Assembly (NCBI GenBank): GCA_036186865.1
Contig: AP025053.1
Coordinates: 6,859,031 to 6,923,030, forward strand
Length of the DNA: 64,000 nt
From: Eustoma russellianum
Lineage: Eukaryota > Streptophyta > Magnoliopsida > Gentianales > Gentianaceae
Direction of reading: 5' to 3'
Both the position numbers and the translations under genes were made by a program. This document shows, piece by piece, positions 45,700 to 56,227 of this stretch. The notes under the pieces are model-generated. The model made no database searches. It was given only the letters and a program-made list of their open reading frames with translations, and was not told the origin of the DNA. Within the stretch, counting starts at the first letter, position 1. Every line of letters starts with the position of its first letter.

Positions 45700-46870
45700 C
45701 ATATCCTTCCTTATTGGCTCTCTCCATGCCACTTTGATCTCCTTCTCCCACGTTTAACATGTACTTCATTCTTTGCCTCACACCACCTAACATGTGAATA
45801 CGCAGGACACCTTTGCATATGTCCATATAATCTTAACACTGACTCCTTCATCATCTCATCTATAGGAGCCACCTCAATCTTTCTCCTTATATGCTCATTC
45901 TTTATCTTATCTTTTCTTGTATATCTATACATCCATCTTAACATTTTCATGTCTGTCACTCGCATTCTTTGCTCATGCTCATAGTTGACTATCGACATTA
46001 AGACTCATACAACAATGCAGGCCTTACTGCAGTCATGTAAAACTTATCTTTAAGATTTTAAAGGTCTTTTCCTATTACAAAGAAGACCTAACACACTTCT
46101 TCTTTTTAACCACTCCTACTTAGCATGTAATTCAAATCTTTGTCAATTCCTCCATCTTTTTATAGTATAGATCCTAATTGGAAAACTCGCACTCAGGTGA
46201 ATCTCTTGGTCTCCTAGTTTCACACAAGGTTACAAGGTCATTCTTTCGTTGCTAAAATTGAATTTCATATACTATGTCTTCTTTCGACTCAATGTAAAGT
46301 CATTTTCTTCTACTATCATTTGCCAACATTCCAGCTTGACATTGACTCATTCACTAGTCTAATCCACCAACACAAATGTCATCTCCAAATAACATGCTTC
46401 ACAGAACTCTATCTTGAAAATGTCGAGTGAGCTCATATATAACTAAACCAAATAAGTATGGATTTAACACAGATCCTTAGTGTAAGCCCACTGTAATTAG
46501 GAATTCTAGGCTTACTCCTTCTGAAGTCTTTACGTTTGTCATCGCATTCTCACACACGTTTTTAATAATTTTTATAAATGCTAACACATTTCTTTTCAAA
46601 CACTCTCCACAGTATCTCTCGTGGGACTTTATCTTATGCTTTTTTCCCGTCAATGAAAATTATATCCAAATCATTCTTCTTCTCTCAATATCTCTCTATT
46701 GATCTTCTCAAATTGATTTTCAGACACACTAGTCTCTTTCCGAAGTCTTTTCTCAATCATTCGTTCCTAGAGCTTCATTGTGTGGCTCATTAACTTAATT
46801 CATCTATACTTTGCACAATCTTGCATATCTCTTTTGTTTTTATATAGAGGTACTAAAGTATTTTTCCTCC
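45700..46870 (-). mobile_element. LINE (non-LTR) retrotransposon fragment in kinase intron 2
   Basis: On the minus strand the polymerase is visible in pieces. IFIDGKKA then a stop where Tyr is expected (about 46631-46665) corresponds to the FIDLEKAYDRV motif. MTNVKTSEGVSLEFPITVGLH (about 46490-46550) is the loop before the active site. MLFGDDICVGG (about 46376-46396) is the FADD active site with Ala to Gly. The C-terminal region of plant LINEs follows in 45711-45998: LRWMYRYTRKDKIKNEHIRR, KIEVAPIDEMMKESVLRLYG. The 5' part (endonuclease) and tail are missing. Confidence 0.85.
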
Positions 46871-47190
46871 ACTATTCAATCAACCTAACACAACCCTCCT
46901 CCTTTATCGGCTCGAGACTGGCAAGTCGAAAACTCAACCAGGCGGAGTTATCTGAACTAGTGTGTCCTTCTAAAAATTGCATCCCTTTTATTTTCCACCA
47001 CTACAGTATAAATTGGCTAAATCCATCACCACCACTCATACAAGTTGCAAACATGTTTCTGGTAATCTAAGAGATTGCAGCCATCTAAAACAAGAGGGTA
47101 TCAACCTTCATCTGCACTGATTCTATACATTAGTTCTGTATCTGCAATATGTGCTCTTAATTTATTGCCATGAAGCTACTTTAGATACTC

Positions 47191-47461
47191 CCTCGGTCCC
47201 AAAAAGATTATCACTTTTTCTATTTGGAATAACCTAGAAAGGTGTCCACTTTCTATATTAACTTTTAGAAATTGTGTATATTCCAATACTATCTTCATTC
47301 ATTGTAAACGGAAACAACACATTAAATGCTAAACAAAAACCAAATATAAGCCAAAAATGAGATTGTAGTCTACTTTTAATGATTAGACAAGACATTAAAT
47401 GACGTTTTCTTAATAAGTTAGAACTCCCAAGTGACAATCCTTTTGCAACAGAGGGAATAAA
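47191..47461. mobile_element. Stowaway-like MITE in kinase intron 2
   Basis: The left end TACTCCCTCGGTCCCAAAAA (from 47191) is mirrored at the right by GTGACAATCCTTTTGCAACA and GAGGGAATA. About 31 bp of terminal inverted repeat match with few differences. The element is about 270 bp and TA dinucleotides border it, as expected for the Tc1/mariner-derived Stowaway class. Confidence 0.75.
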
Positions 47462-48161
47462 AGTCGCAGAGGGACAAGACATTGAGCAAGAAACCAAATG
47501 TACAAATCTGACATTATCAAATGACAGGGAAACTAGGTGGTAATCTCGACAATTAATCTGTGCACTTCCCTAAACAGTGTAAGTTGGCACCTGTTAAGAA
47601 GCTGGCGCTTTCCTGGATCAGAAAACACAATTTGACCAAGTTTTGACCTGTCAACTTCTCCATCTGGAAGCAAAATTTCATCTCCAAAAGCCCGCACGAC
47701 CTTTTTCCAGCCACCACTGCCTCTCTTTAGGACATCCTGCAGAGGGATTGAAATAATAATATTCTAGCATGAAAACACACAGTTCTGTTCTTTGATTTTT
47801 TTTTCCCTTCTTCTGTTGTTCCTTTCTTTCCAATATCATAAGGTACAAATTGGTTCTCTCTGTGTCTTTTTTTGTCAGTGCGTGTATATGTGTTTTGATT
47901 CTTCAAGTACATTATAAATGCAAGATTATTAAGCAGACAGAACCAGCTCAATAACAGACGCTTGATTCAGAAATTTCCTAAGCAAGAGTAAAGTAGAGAC
48001 AGAGAAATCCAAAAAAGGAGGAACTAAAAGCAAATAAGGGATAAAGGGTTCACCCGAGCAATAACATCAGCATCAACTACTGGTATCCCATGAGCCTTGA
48101 AAAGATTAGATACAGTACTCTTTCCAGATCCGATTCCTCCAGTTAACCCGATGATTCTCAT

Positions 48162-48328
48162 TCAGATTTTATGACAAACTCCTACTGAAAAATATAGGAA
48201 TTTATTGTATATGTTAGTACTGCACACTCATGTCCTGCGATTCTATTCCATGTTGTAATCACTTGTACAGATGTAATAAACATATATACACCAAGCGCAA
48301 AGATATATTCAAGAAAGGGCATTTCCAG
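48162..48328 (-). other. Upstream region of the kinase gene
   Basis: Immediate 5' flank of the ATG at 48161. The natural 5' UTR may extend further and contain an intron; I see no clear TATA box. Confidence 0.35.
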
Positions 48329-48494
48329 TGCTCTAAGCTCCCACATTTGCATAGGGTCCCGGGAGGGGTCGGATCGCTTTGCGATCTGATGTACGCAGCC
48401 CTACACTACGCTTTTTTAAGAGACTATTTTCGCGGCTCGAACCCATGACCTCAAGGTCACAAATCAGCAATATTACCAGTTGCTCCAAGTCCTG
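48329..48494 (-). mobile_element. Au-like SINE
   Basis: Read on the minus strand: GAGCAACTGGTAATATTGCTG, the tRNA-derived internal promoter B box GGTTCGAGCC (48432-48442), then AGTCTCTT, GTAGGGCTGCGTACATCAGA, the CCCCTCCCGGGACCC block, and GCAAATGTGGGAGCTTAGAG. This is the order of plant Au SINEs, which are transcribed by RNA polymerase III. The 5' box A and the TTG tail are less clear. Confidence 0.75.
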
Positions 48495-49295
48495 TCCTCA
48501 AGAGCACAGATATATTTACAAGTTCTAAATGAATAACTACCACCACATAAATTAAACCTCATACAGAGAGCAAATTCAACAATTAAAATTTCAATCATGT
48601 TGCTAACTATCTGAAACCAAGAAAGCATGTTTTCCTTAAATCTTTGCAAGCAAGAAAGTCGGAGGCAGGAAAGGAAAAATGGCAGGGCGCATGCACAAAA
48701 ATAAGTATAGAAGAAACTGTTTTTCCTCTGCTCCAATCTTAGTTACACATTTCATACAAGAAGCCTTCTCAGAATCTTGTCGAAAACTGGGAAATTCGGA
48801 ATATAGAAGAATCAGCAAACAAAATACCAGAAAGAAGGGTAAAAACTAAACATATGAATAATTGATGAGATTAGAGATACCATACCTATTTTTGACAGAA
48901 AGTACAGTAGATTGGAGGTGATTGTTAGTGAGCTGAAAAGAAACAAGTTGAGTTGAATCACAGGTTCGAAGACGGGAATATTGCAGCAGCAATTACCCAC
49001 CAGCAAGATCGAATTTTTCCGAATGCACTCGATCAAATATATGTTTCTTTCATAAATAATTGCACAATTGCAGAATACAGTCCGTTACGAGGAGATTACC
49101 TGACAAAGGATGATCTAGGGCAAATTTTGGGAGACAAGAATCAACTGGAGCGGAAGTTACCAATATACGGGCGGCCGGCGGCCAGTGAAAGCCAGCTCCG
49201 TCAATGGACAAAGTTAGACGTTGAAAAGGTGGGTGAGAGCAGACACCTTGACGTTGGGCAGACAAGTCCAGACTCAGATATACGTGTATGATTTA
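48495..49295. other. No recognisable gene
   Basis: Spacer between the SINE and the tandem repeat. The 112-codon frame at 48953-49291 has no motif; its GC content is mildly raised at 49130-49210. It could hold a leader exon of the kinase gene, but nothing shows this. Confidence 0.35.
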
Positions 49296-49356
49296 AAAAA
49301 GAAAAAGTCAAATTAAAAAGAAAAGAAAAAGTCAAATTAAAAAGAAAAGAAAAAGT
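49290..49356 (+). repeat. Short tandem repeat, 24-bp unit
   Basis: Three near-perfect copies of AAAAAGTCAAATTAAAAAGA plus AAAG, immediately upstream of the copia terminal repeat. Confidence 0.8.
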
Positions 49357-49401
49357 CTAGGAGACTTTACTGACCGGAAAAATATTTAAAAAATTTCCAA
49401 G

Positions 49402-50164
49402 TATACTTGTAGAAGATTCATACAAGCCAAAATCCAGTTGACATGATGACGAAGACTATTCCAAAAGAGAAGCTTGAGATCTGCAAAGCTTCTCTTGGTC
49501 TTGTTACGAGATAAAAGTGGTTGAAGTGGTGGCAGTTCGAAGAAGCAGAAATTCACGATACGTCAAAGTTAAAGTCAGTTCCAAGTGGGAGATTTTGGTT
49601 AAGATTGGTGGAACTGAAGTCAGCCGAGCTGAATTGAGGTCGAGCTCAAAGGACTTGAAGTTGTTAGCTACTGCAGAGCAGAGCTGCCGAGCTGGACAGG
49701 AGCTATGCCGATCAGAGCTAAACATCACAGCATTGATCTCAGCTCGACAATACACCAGAAAGTTACGGGATGAAATATTCCTTGATTGGAGATTTGATTG
49801 ACTTGAATCTTGTTTTGGATAGAAATTTCCATACTTATCTTTTCTATAAGGAATATCCGGTAGAGTCCTATTCTTCTCATGATAGTGTTATAAAAGGAAA
49901 ATTCCATAAGTCATGTTAATCTTTTTACTCCCTATAAAATCACCTGTTAGACGCAAGCTCTGTGGCAACCGAAATCTCAAATTCGTGATAATGAACTTTC
50001 TTGGTTTGCCGCCGCTGTGGGTTTTTCTTCTCCTTGAGGGTTTTTCCCGCGTTAAATCTTGTGTTCTTTATTTATCTTTTTCTTTGATCATTGTTCATTA
50101 CTTTTGTGCATTCTTGTATTTATCATCGTGATTGTCTCCACTGTTCCGCAATTAATCCCCAACA
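49402..50164 (+). repeat. Left terminal repeat (LTR plus pol 3' end)
   Basis: The first 100 bp read as the RNase H C-terminus (KIHTSQNPVDMMTKT-like, then a stop at 49510). The rest is non-coding LTR, ending CCCCAACA before the primer site. If the LTR proper starts only after pol (about 49515), it is about 650 bp long. Confidence 0.8.
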
Positions 50165-50203
50165 ACTGGTATCAGAGATAGGTTCTTTGTTCGAGTTGGA
50201 GCA

Positions 50204-50960
50204 ATGGCCAATGATAGTAAGTCAAGGATTGAGAGATTTGATGGATCAAATTTCGATTTCTAGAAGATGCAGATTGAAGATTATCTTTATCAGAGAGATC
50301 TATATCTGCCGCTTGAAGAGAAAAAGGTGAAGCCTACTGACATGACGGAACGAGAATGAGAGATTCTGGATCGTAAAGCGCCTTGTGCCATTAGGCTGTC
50401 CCTGACCTAAACTGTAGCATTCAATATCTCAAAAGCAAATACCACAAAGGATGTGATGAATGCTTTAACAAGGATGTATGAAAAGCCTTCTGCCTCCAAC
50501 AAGGTGCATCTGATGAAAAAGGCTTTTCAACATGAAGAAACTGAAAGTAAAACTATGTAGGAACACTTGCATGAGTTTAATACGATCACTAGTCAACTTG
50601 AGTCGGTTGGGATCGTCTTCGACGATGAAGTTCTGGCCTTGGTTATACTGTCAAGTTTGCCTAGACAGTTGGGATTGAGTTGTATGGCTGTGAGCACTCA
50701 TCCGGAGAAGGTACGTTGAAGTTTGAAAACTTGGTAGATGTGCTGCTTGATGAAGATTCAAGGAGGAGGAATAGTGGCACCCGTGAAAGTTCTGGAGTCG
50801 CGCTGAATACAGAAGAGCGCAGCAGACCTGCCAGGAGGGGTAATAACAAAGGTGGGAGATCGCAGTCCAGGAAGAGCAAATCTAAGAGCTCAAATCTGAT
50901 CTGCTGGAACTGCACGAAGAAAAGTCACCTTAAACGCGATAGCAGAGTCAAGAAGAAGCC
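50204..50960 (+). pseudogene. Copia gag, broken
   Basis: The ATG at 50204 (MANDSKSRIERFDGSNFDF) lies 25 bp after the primer site. Stops are visible near 50262, 50358, 50409 and 50560, and a shift near 50670. The body is AFNISKANTTKDVMNALTRM and LVILSSLPRQ. The basic tail (50680-51000) contains the knuckle CWNCTKKSHLKRDS, in which the last Cys is Ser and the Gly before His is Ser. Confidence 0.85.
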
Positions 50961-51049
50961 TGATCAGACGGACAAGAATGAAAACGAAATCCATATCTCT
51001 CAAGTGTCCGGGTCTGACAGTGATGACCTGATCTTAAGTTGTGAAAGCC

Positions 51050-52300
51050 AAGCTGATGTTCTTTGGATCTTCAATACTGGGCCTCTTTTCACGCCACATC
51101 CAACGGAGAATACTTCACAAATTATAAAAATAGAAACTTTGGGAAAGTATATCTCGGGGATGATGACTCATGTGATATCATTGGCAAGGAGGATATCATA
51201 CTGACTCTACCAGATGGAAGACACCTAAAGCTGTCTCAAGCAAGAAACGTACCTCAGTTGACCAAGAACATGATTTTAATAACACAATTGGCTGATGATA
51301 CTGACCTGGAAGGAAGATTCAGTAAAACTCATTGAAAGCTAGTCAAAGGATCCTCAATTATGGCACAAGGTTTGAGAGCAGGTACTCTTTACAAATTCTC
51401 AAACAAAAGCTCGGCAAATGTAGTCAGCTCAGCAAATGATGCCGAGCTCTGGCATCAGAGACTTGGACACTTGAGTGTCAAGGGGATGAAGGTAATGGCG
51501 TCAAAAGAGAAGCTGGAAGGTATATCCAACATTGATATACCACTGTGTGAATCTTGTGTGTTTGGTAAACAAAAGGCTGTAAGCTTTTCAAAGCACAAGA
51601 GGAGTCTCAGAGCTAAGAAGTTGGAGCTTGTACACACAGATGTTTGGGGGCCTTCAGATGTGCCTTCACTGAATAGCTCTCGCCACTATGTTACTTTCAT
51701 TGATGACTTAACAAGAAATCTGTAGGTGTACTTCGTGAAAACACAAGCCTGACGTATTTGAAATCTTCAAGAGATGGAGAAGTCTTGTTGAAAATGAAAC
51801 AGGGCTGAAGCTGAAGTGCTTGAGGTCAAAAAATGGTGGAGAGTACTGCAGCAAAGAGTTTGAGGATTATTGTGCCAAGAATGGGATCTGAAGAGAAAAG
51901 ACAGTGTCAAAGACACCACAACATAATGGTCTTGCTGAAAGGATGAACAAAACAATCTGGGAAAGGGCAACGAGTATGAGAATACATGCAAATCTGCCGA
52001 AATCCTTCTGGGCTGAGGCGGTGAATACCGCTGCTTATCTGATTAACATAGGTCAATCTACCGTAATTGACTGCAAGCTCCCTGAAGAAGAGTGGACTGG
52101 CAAGGTGATTTCACTTACCCATGTCAAAGTATTTGGTTGCACTGCCTATGCACTACTTAAGCCGAATGAGAGATCAAAACTTGATCCCAAGTCCAAGATA
52201 TGTCTCTAATTGGCTATGGAGGTGACAGTTTTGGATATAGACTATGGGATCATGCAGGAAAGAAGGTGATGAGAAGAAAGGACGTGTTTTCAATGAAAAC
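51050..52300 (+). pseudogene. Copia protease and integrase
   Basis: The protease active site reads WIFNTG, with Asn in place of the catalytic Asp, followed by a frameshift (about 51080). 51140-51330 is the rest of the protease region (IILTLPDGRHLKLSQARNVP). 51360-51725 contains the pre-integrase finger (LWHQRLGHLSVKGMKVM, LCESCVFGKQ) and the first part of the core (LVHTDVWGPSDVPSL, YVTFIDDLTRN). After a stop, SKNGGEYCSKEFEDYCAKN and TPQHNGLAERMNKTI hold the other acidic residues, and FWAEAVNTAAYLIN, HVKVFGCTAYALL close the domain at about 52200. Confidence 0.88.
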
Positions 52301-52629
52301 ATGCTTTACAAGGACAGAGTAAAGGTGGAGAAGCAACCTGTGAAACCTAAGTATTTTGAGCAAAGTACATTGGTCATGCCGAGCTGAGCAGACCTGCAAA
52401 ACAGATTACTGAGGTGCCGACCTCAGAAAATGAAACTCATGAAGAGCAAGTCACACCACTCATTGCTGTTCGGAGAGAGAGAGGAGAACCATTACTACGC
52501 CTACCAGGTTCTCACCTTCACTTATATTTTCTTCTTACTAATTTTGATGAGCCGAGCTGATATGAAGAAGCAACGAGTTCTGACAAAAGTGAAGACTGGA
52601 GGTCAGCCATGGAAGAGTGAGATGAACTC

Positions 52630-54075
52630 TCTGCAGAGCAATTTCACCTGAGATCTTATAAAGAAGACACCAGGGAAGAAAGCAATCCAGAACAAATGGG
52701 TGTACAGGTTGAAGCAAGAAGTTGACGGCACTCAAAGGTACAAGGCAAGACTTGTTGTAAAAGGCTTTCAACAAAAAGATGGGTCGACTTCACTGAGATC
52801 TTTTCACATGTGGTCAAGCTGTGCCATTAGAACCATCCTGAGCATTACAGCCGCAGAAGATCTGCATTTAGAACAGTTTGACGTGAAAACTGCCTTCCTT
52901 CACAGAGATAAGGAAAAAGATATTTATATGATGCAACCACAGAGCTATGAGATACCTGGTAAAGAAGACATGGTATGTAAATTACAAAAGAGTTTGTACG
53001 GTTTGAAACAAGCTCCGAGGCAGTGGTATAAGAAGTTTGACAACTTCATGGCAAAGGTCGGCTACAAGCGCTGCCATGGTGATCACTGCTGTTTACTTCA
53101 AGAGACTTGAAGGTTTGTATATTATCCTGCTACTTTATGTAGATACATGTTAATAGCAGGAGGAATCACTGATGAGATCAGGAAGCTGAAGGAACAATTG
53201 GCCATGAAATTCTCTATGAAGGACCTCGGTCCAGCAAAGAAGATAGTAGGACTCAACACTGAAAGAGACAGAAAGAATCAAGTGCTAAGGCTGAGCCAAA
53301 GAGATTATATCTCTAAAGTACTGAAAAGATTCAACATGGAGAATGCAAAATCGGTGTCTACACCTCTGGCAGGACATATTTATCAAAGAAGAAATGTCCT
53401 AAGACGAAGGATGAACTTGAACGAATGAAGAAGGTACCCTATGCCTTAGCCGTGGATAGCTTGATATATGCCATGGTGTGCACCCTACCAGATATAGCCA
53501 TGCAGTGAGAGTTGTGACATATTCATGTCAAATCCTGGTCCTAATCATTGGGCTGCAGTGAAGTGGATAATAAGGTACTTAGCGGGAACCAAGGCTTGAC
53601 ACTGCAGTTCGGAAACAATGACCTAAATCTGCTTTGCTTGTAGACTCTGATATGACTGGAGACGTTGATGAACGAAAGAGTACTATAGGGTATGCTTTCA
53701 AGCTCAGCAGTGCTGCAATCACTTAGGTCTCAAGATTACAGAAGATTGTAGCATTGTCAACAATTGAAGCTGAGTATGTGGCAGCAGTTGAAGCTACCGA
53801 GGAACTGGTGTGGTTGAAGAGTTTACTGAATGACTTGCAAGCACCCTCAGGTCAGCTATAAGCTATTTAGTGACAGACAGAGTGCGATACACTTGGCTAG
53901 AAACTCTGCTTATCACGCAAGAACGAAGCATATTGACATCAGATATCATTATATAGAGATAATGCTCGAGGAAAAATAGTTCGACTTGAAGAAGATTCAT
54001 AGAAGCCAGAATCCATCAGACATGATGACGAAGACTGTTCCAAAAGAGAAGCTTGGGATCTGCAAAGCTTCTCTT
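52630..54075 (+). pseudogene. Copia reverse transcriptase and RNase H
   Basis: 52700-53110 carries MYRLKQEVDGTQRYKARLVV, EQFDVKTAFLHRDKEKDIYM and YGLKQAPRQWYKKF. At the active site (53138-53150) the sequence reads YVD and the frame then changes inside the next codon, so the second catalytic Asp is not encoded. 53147-53428 continues with LKEQLAMKFSMKDLGPAKKI and SQRDYISKVLKRFNM. RNase H follows with further breaks (DSDMTGDVDERKSTIGYAF, IVALSTIEAEYVAAVEA, then KHIDIRYHYI-like). Pol ends at the TAA at 54090, within the right terminal repeat. Confidence 0.88.
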
Positions 54076-54740
54076 GGTCTTGTTACGAGATAAAAGTGCT
54101 AAAGTGGGCGGCAGTTCGAAGAAGCAGAAATTCACGATACGTTAAAGTTAAGGTCAGATCCAAGTGGGAGCTTTTGTTAAGATTAGTGGAACTGAAGTCA
54201 GCCGACCTGAAAGTGAGGCCAAGCTCACAGGACTTGAAGTTGTTAGCTATTGCCGACCAGAGCTGCGAGCTGGACAGGAGCTATGCCGAAAAGAGCTGAA
54301 CGTCATAACATTGATCTCAGCTCGGCAATACACCAGAAAGTTACGAGATGAAATATTCCTTGATTGAAGATTTGATTGACGTAAATCTTGTTTTGGATAG
54401 AAATTTCCGTACTTATCTTTTCTATAGGAATATCCGGTAGAGTCTTATTCTTGGTATGATAGCGTTGTAAAAGGAAAATTCCATAATTCATGTTAATCTT
54501 TTTACAAACCTATAAAATCCCCTGTTAGACGCAACCATGTGGTAACCAAACCTCAAATTGGTGATAGTGAATTTCTTGGCTTGCCACCCGCCGTGGGTTT
54601 TTTCTTCTCCTTGAGGGTTATTCCCACGTTAAATCTTGTGTTCTTCGTTTATAGTTTTCTTTGATCATTGTTCATTACTTTTGCGCGTTTTTGTATTTAT
54701 CATCGTGGTTGTCTCCACTGTTCCGTAATTAATCCTCAAG
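53980..54740 (+). repeat. Right terminal repeat (pol 3' end plus LTR)
   Basis: Matches 49402-50164 throughout, including the pol end. It ends AATTAATCCTCAAGA, where the left copy has AATTAATCCCCAACA. Confidence 0.85.
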
Positions 54741-54745
54741 AGATG

Positions 54746-55374
54746 GTCTCCAAGTGACATCAATTAAACTGACAAAATCCATAAAAAAAATGCTAATCGA
54801 TTGCAAACAGGGATTACTGGAAAAAAAAATTGACATCAAAATATCGTCCATTTCTTCCGCATCAATTTGTACCAATAAGCTTCTTATGTGCTAAGTATTC
54901 CTCAACCTAAATAATGTCAAACCTTGTACATTAAAACTTTTAAAGTAGCTCAGTCTAGCTTGCCGGCTTGACGTGCCGATCTGACCTCTTTGTTAAGATC
55001 ATCTTAGAAGTGTACACTGACCTGACTGTAGATGATCTGATTTACAAGATGGCCTACCTGACCTCATTCTCTACGATAGATCTGAAGCGTTAATTTCGAC
55101 TGGCTTGATATGATTGTAGATATCCAGTCTAATCAAATATATCTTATTCATTGAGTTTATCTTGTACATAAATGTAGAGATATAATATGATTTGTATTGA
55201 TCTCTTTAGCTATAGAATAGCACAAATTGCTCTTTCATATTTTCTATAAATTAATGGAGAAATGAATAGAAAACTAAGAGATTTGAGTTGATCAAATCAA
55301 CAAAAACAAGTTCAAAAAGATAACGAACACACACAAGTTAACCTGTAAACTTGAAAGAAAATCCCACATTGCTG
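54746..55374. other. No recognisable gene
   Basis: AT-rich spacer. 54955-55110 has repeated CTGACCT/GACTG words that recall LTR sequence, but no partner is visible. Confidence 0.4.
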
Positions 55375-55915
55375 ACATGTACTAACGGCTCTGGGAAACG
55401 ACTTTCTTGAGAACGTTAGCTGGGTTTTCCGAACCATCCGCAGGTGAGGTACTATGGAATGGTCATGACATTAGTGGTTCGGGAGTTTTCCATCGCTACA
55501 AGCTTCAACTCAATTGGCTCTCTCTTAAAGATGCTATAAAAAAGTTCACAGTGTTGGACAATGTTCAGTGGTTTGAAGTTCTTCAAGGCAAGCATGGAAG
55601 ATCTCCGCCTGCCTTGGAGATTATGGGACTTGGAAGATTAGCAAATGATAAAGCAAGAATGCTCTCCATGCTCAGCGCAAAAGACTACAACTTGCAAGGC
55701 TGTCGGCACTTGATCGTACAATATGGTTGCTCGACGAGCCTTCGGTGGCATTAGATGGTGAAAGTGTGAAGTTTCTGGAGTAGATAATTGCTGAGCACAG
55801 AAGAAGGGTGGTATTGTCATTGTCGCCAATCAGATGTTTTTGAGATTGCCACCAAGGTTTACAAGAGGATTACTTTAGTGGATATGCTAGATCGAGATGG
55901 AATTGATTAAAGTTA
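55375..55915 (+). pseudogene. ABCI1/CcmA-like ABC ATPase pseudogene
   Basis: The product resembles the nuclear-encoded ATPase of the mitochondrial cytochrome c maturation transporter (ABCI1, bacterial CcmA). The fragment starts at the Walker A loop (LTCTNGSGK, 55375-55401) and has a one-base shift right after the Lys. Then come FLRTLAGFSEPSAGEVLWNG in the next frame, the family-typical YKLQLNWLSLKDAIKK, FTVLDNVQWFEVLQG and LEIMGLGRL. A shift inside the signature motif (MLSM...) and another after it precede Walker B IWLLDEPSVALD (about 55728-55763). A stop follows in FLE*IIAEH, and a last piece LRLPPRFTRG-like (about 55840-55875). The N-terminus is missing and no intron is visible across the preserved 540 bp. 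Confidence 0.82.
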
Positions 55916-55948
55916 ACCTATATTTTGTTTCCTTAGTCATGTCAAGTC

Positions 55949-56227
55949 TTGAGTGCAAAGGCATTAGAGGAGGTGAAATCCTCAGAAAGGTTAGTTTGTC
56001 ATAAGGAGTTGCATAGTGCCCCCAATGCCACAGAGGAAGTCTACAGATTGGTTTTTACTTCCTCAAGAAATCTGAATTTAAGGAGACATATATGTGCAGG
56101 TCTTTGCCGCTTGGTAGAATTTAAGAAGGCAGCAGCTTATCTTCTTGTTAGAGAAGCATTGATGTTTTGTTTTCTTCTTGCTGTTGAGCTATTTGATAGA
56201 GATGATTGGTGCCATGTAACATTTTAA
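55949..56227 (+). CDS. Unidentified 92-codon open frame after the ABC pseudogene
   Basis: The composition looks coding (ALEEVKSSERLVCHKELHSA, then LNLRRHICAGLCRLVEFKKA), with a helical, Cys- and Leu-containing C-terminal half. A sequence GCAG followed by GTTACATTTGCATG at 56262-56276 might be a splice acceptor after the stop. I do not recognise a family. It could be a gene fragment carried along with the ABC pseudogene or a chance frame. Confidence 0.3.
   Translation: MSAKALEEVKSSERLVCHKELHSAPNATEEVYRLVFTSSRNLNLRRHICAGLCRLVEFKKAAAYLLVREALMFCFLLAVELFDRDDWCHVTF

Larger units (their letters stand above)
43194..48161 (-). pseudogene. COAE: Dephospho-CoA kinase gene, three exons, exon 3 damaged
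   Basis: The enzyme phosphorylates the 3'-OH of dephospho-CoA with ATP, the last step of coenzyme A synthesis. Exon 1 (48161-48054, 36 codons) has the P-loop: MRIIGLTGGIGSGKSTVSNL, then VVDADVIAR. Exon 2 (47736-47591) has GSGGWKKVVRAFG, GEVDRSKLGQIVFSDPGKRQ. Exon 3 (43617-43194) has SPYISSGIF, LDVPLLFEAK, VVWVDPETQLQRLMSRDGSS and DIVVDNTGSLEDLNEHFQKV. All junctions are GT-AG and phases agree. Exon 3 carries an in-frame TAG (43548-43550) before LDVPLLF. It also has a short out-of-frame stretch after ARSRI that is set right within eight codons, and a one-base loss near 43273 that changes the hydrophobic C-terminal tail. Full length would be close to the usual 230 residues. It may be a recent pseudogene or a good gene with assembly errors. 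Confidence 0.9.
49402..54745 (+). mobile_element. Ty1/copia retrotransposon (Tork/Tnt1-like)
   Basis: Direct repeats of about 760 bp (49402-50164 and 53980-54740) enclose a full set of copia domains in the plus direction, all broken. A primer site TGGTATCAGAGA lies at 50167-50178. The domain order, the gag type (NKVHLMKKAFQHEE) and pol blocks resemble tobacco Tnt1. Both terminal repeats contain the last codons of pol. I find no clear target-site duplication. Confidence 0.88.

Noticed and set aside
48053..48161. Exon 1 of the kinase as an independent short P-loop protein
   Set aside because: It ends at a perfect GT donor in phase with exon 2, so it is the first exon of dephospho-CoA kinase.
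48420..48494. A tRNA gene (TTCGAG box)
   Set aside because: Only the B box is tRNA-like; the rest has the layout of an Au-type SINE and no cloverleaf can be drawn.
49296..49356. 24-bp tandem repeat as a possible CRISPR-like or regulatory array
   Set aside because: Direct contiguous copies without spacers, purine-rich; an ordinary microsatellite-type expansion.
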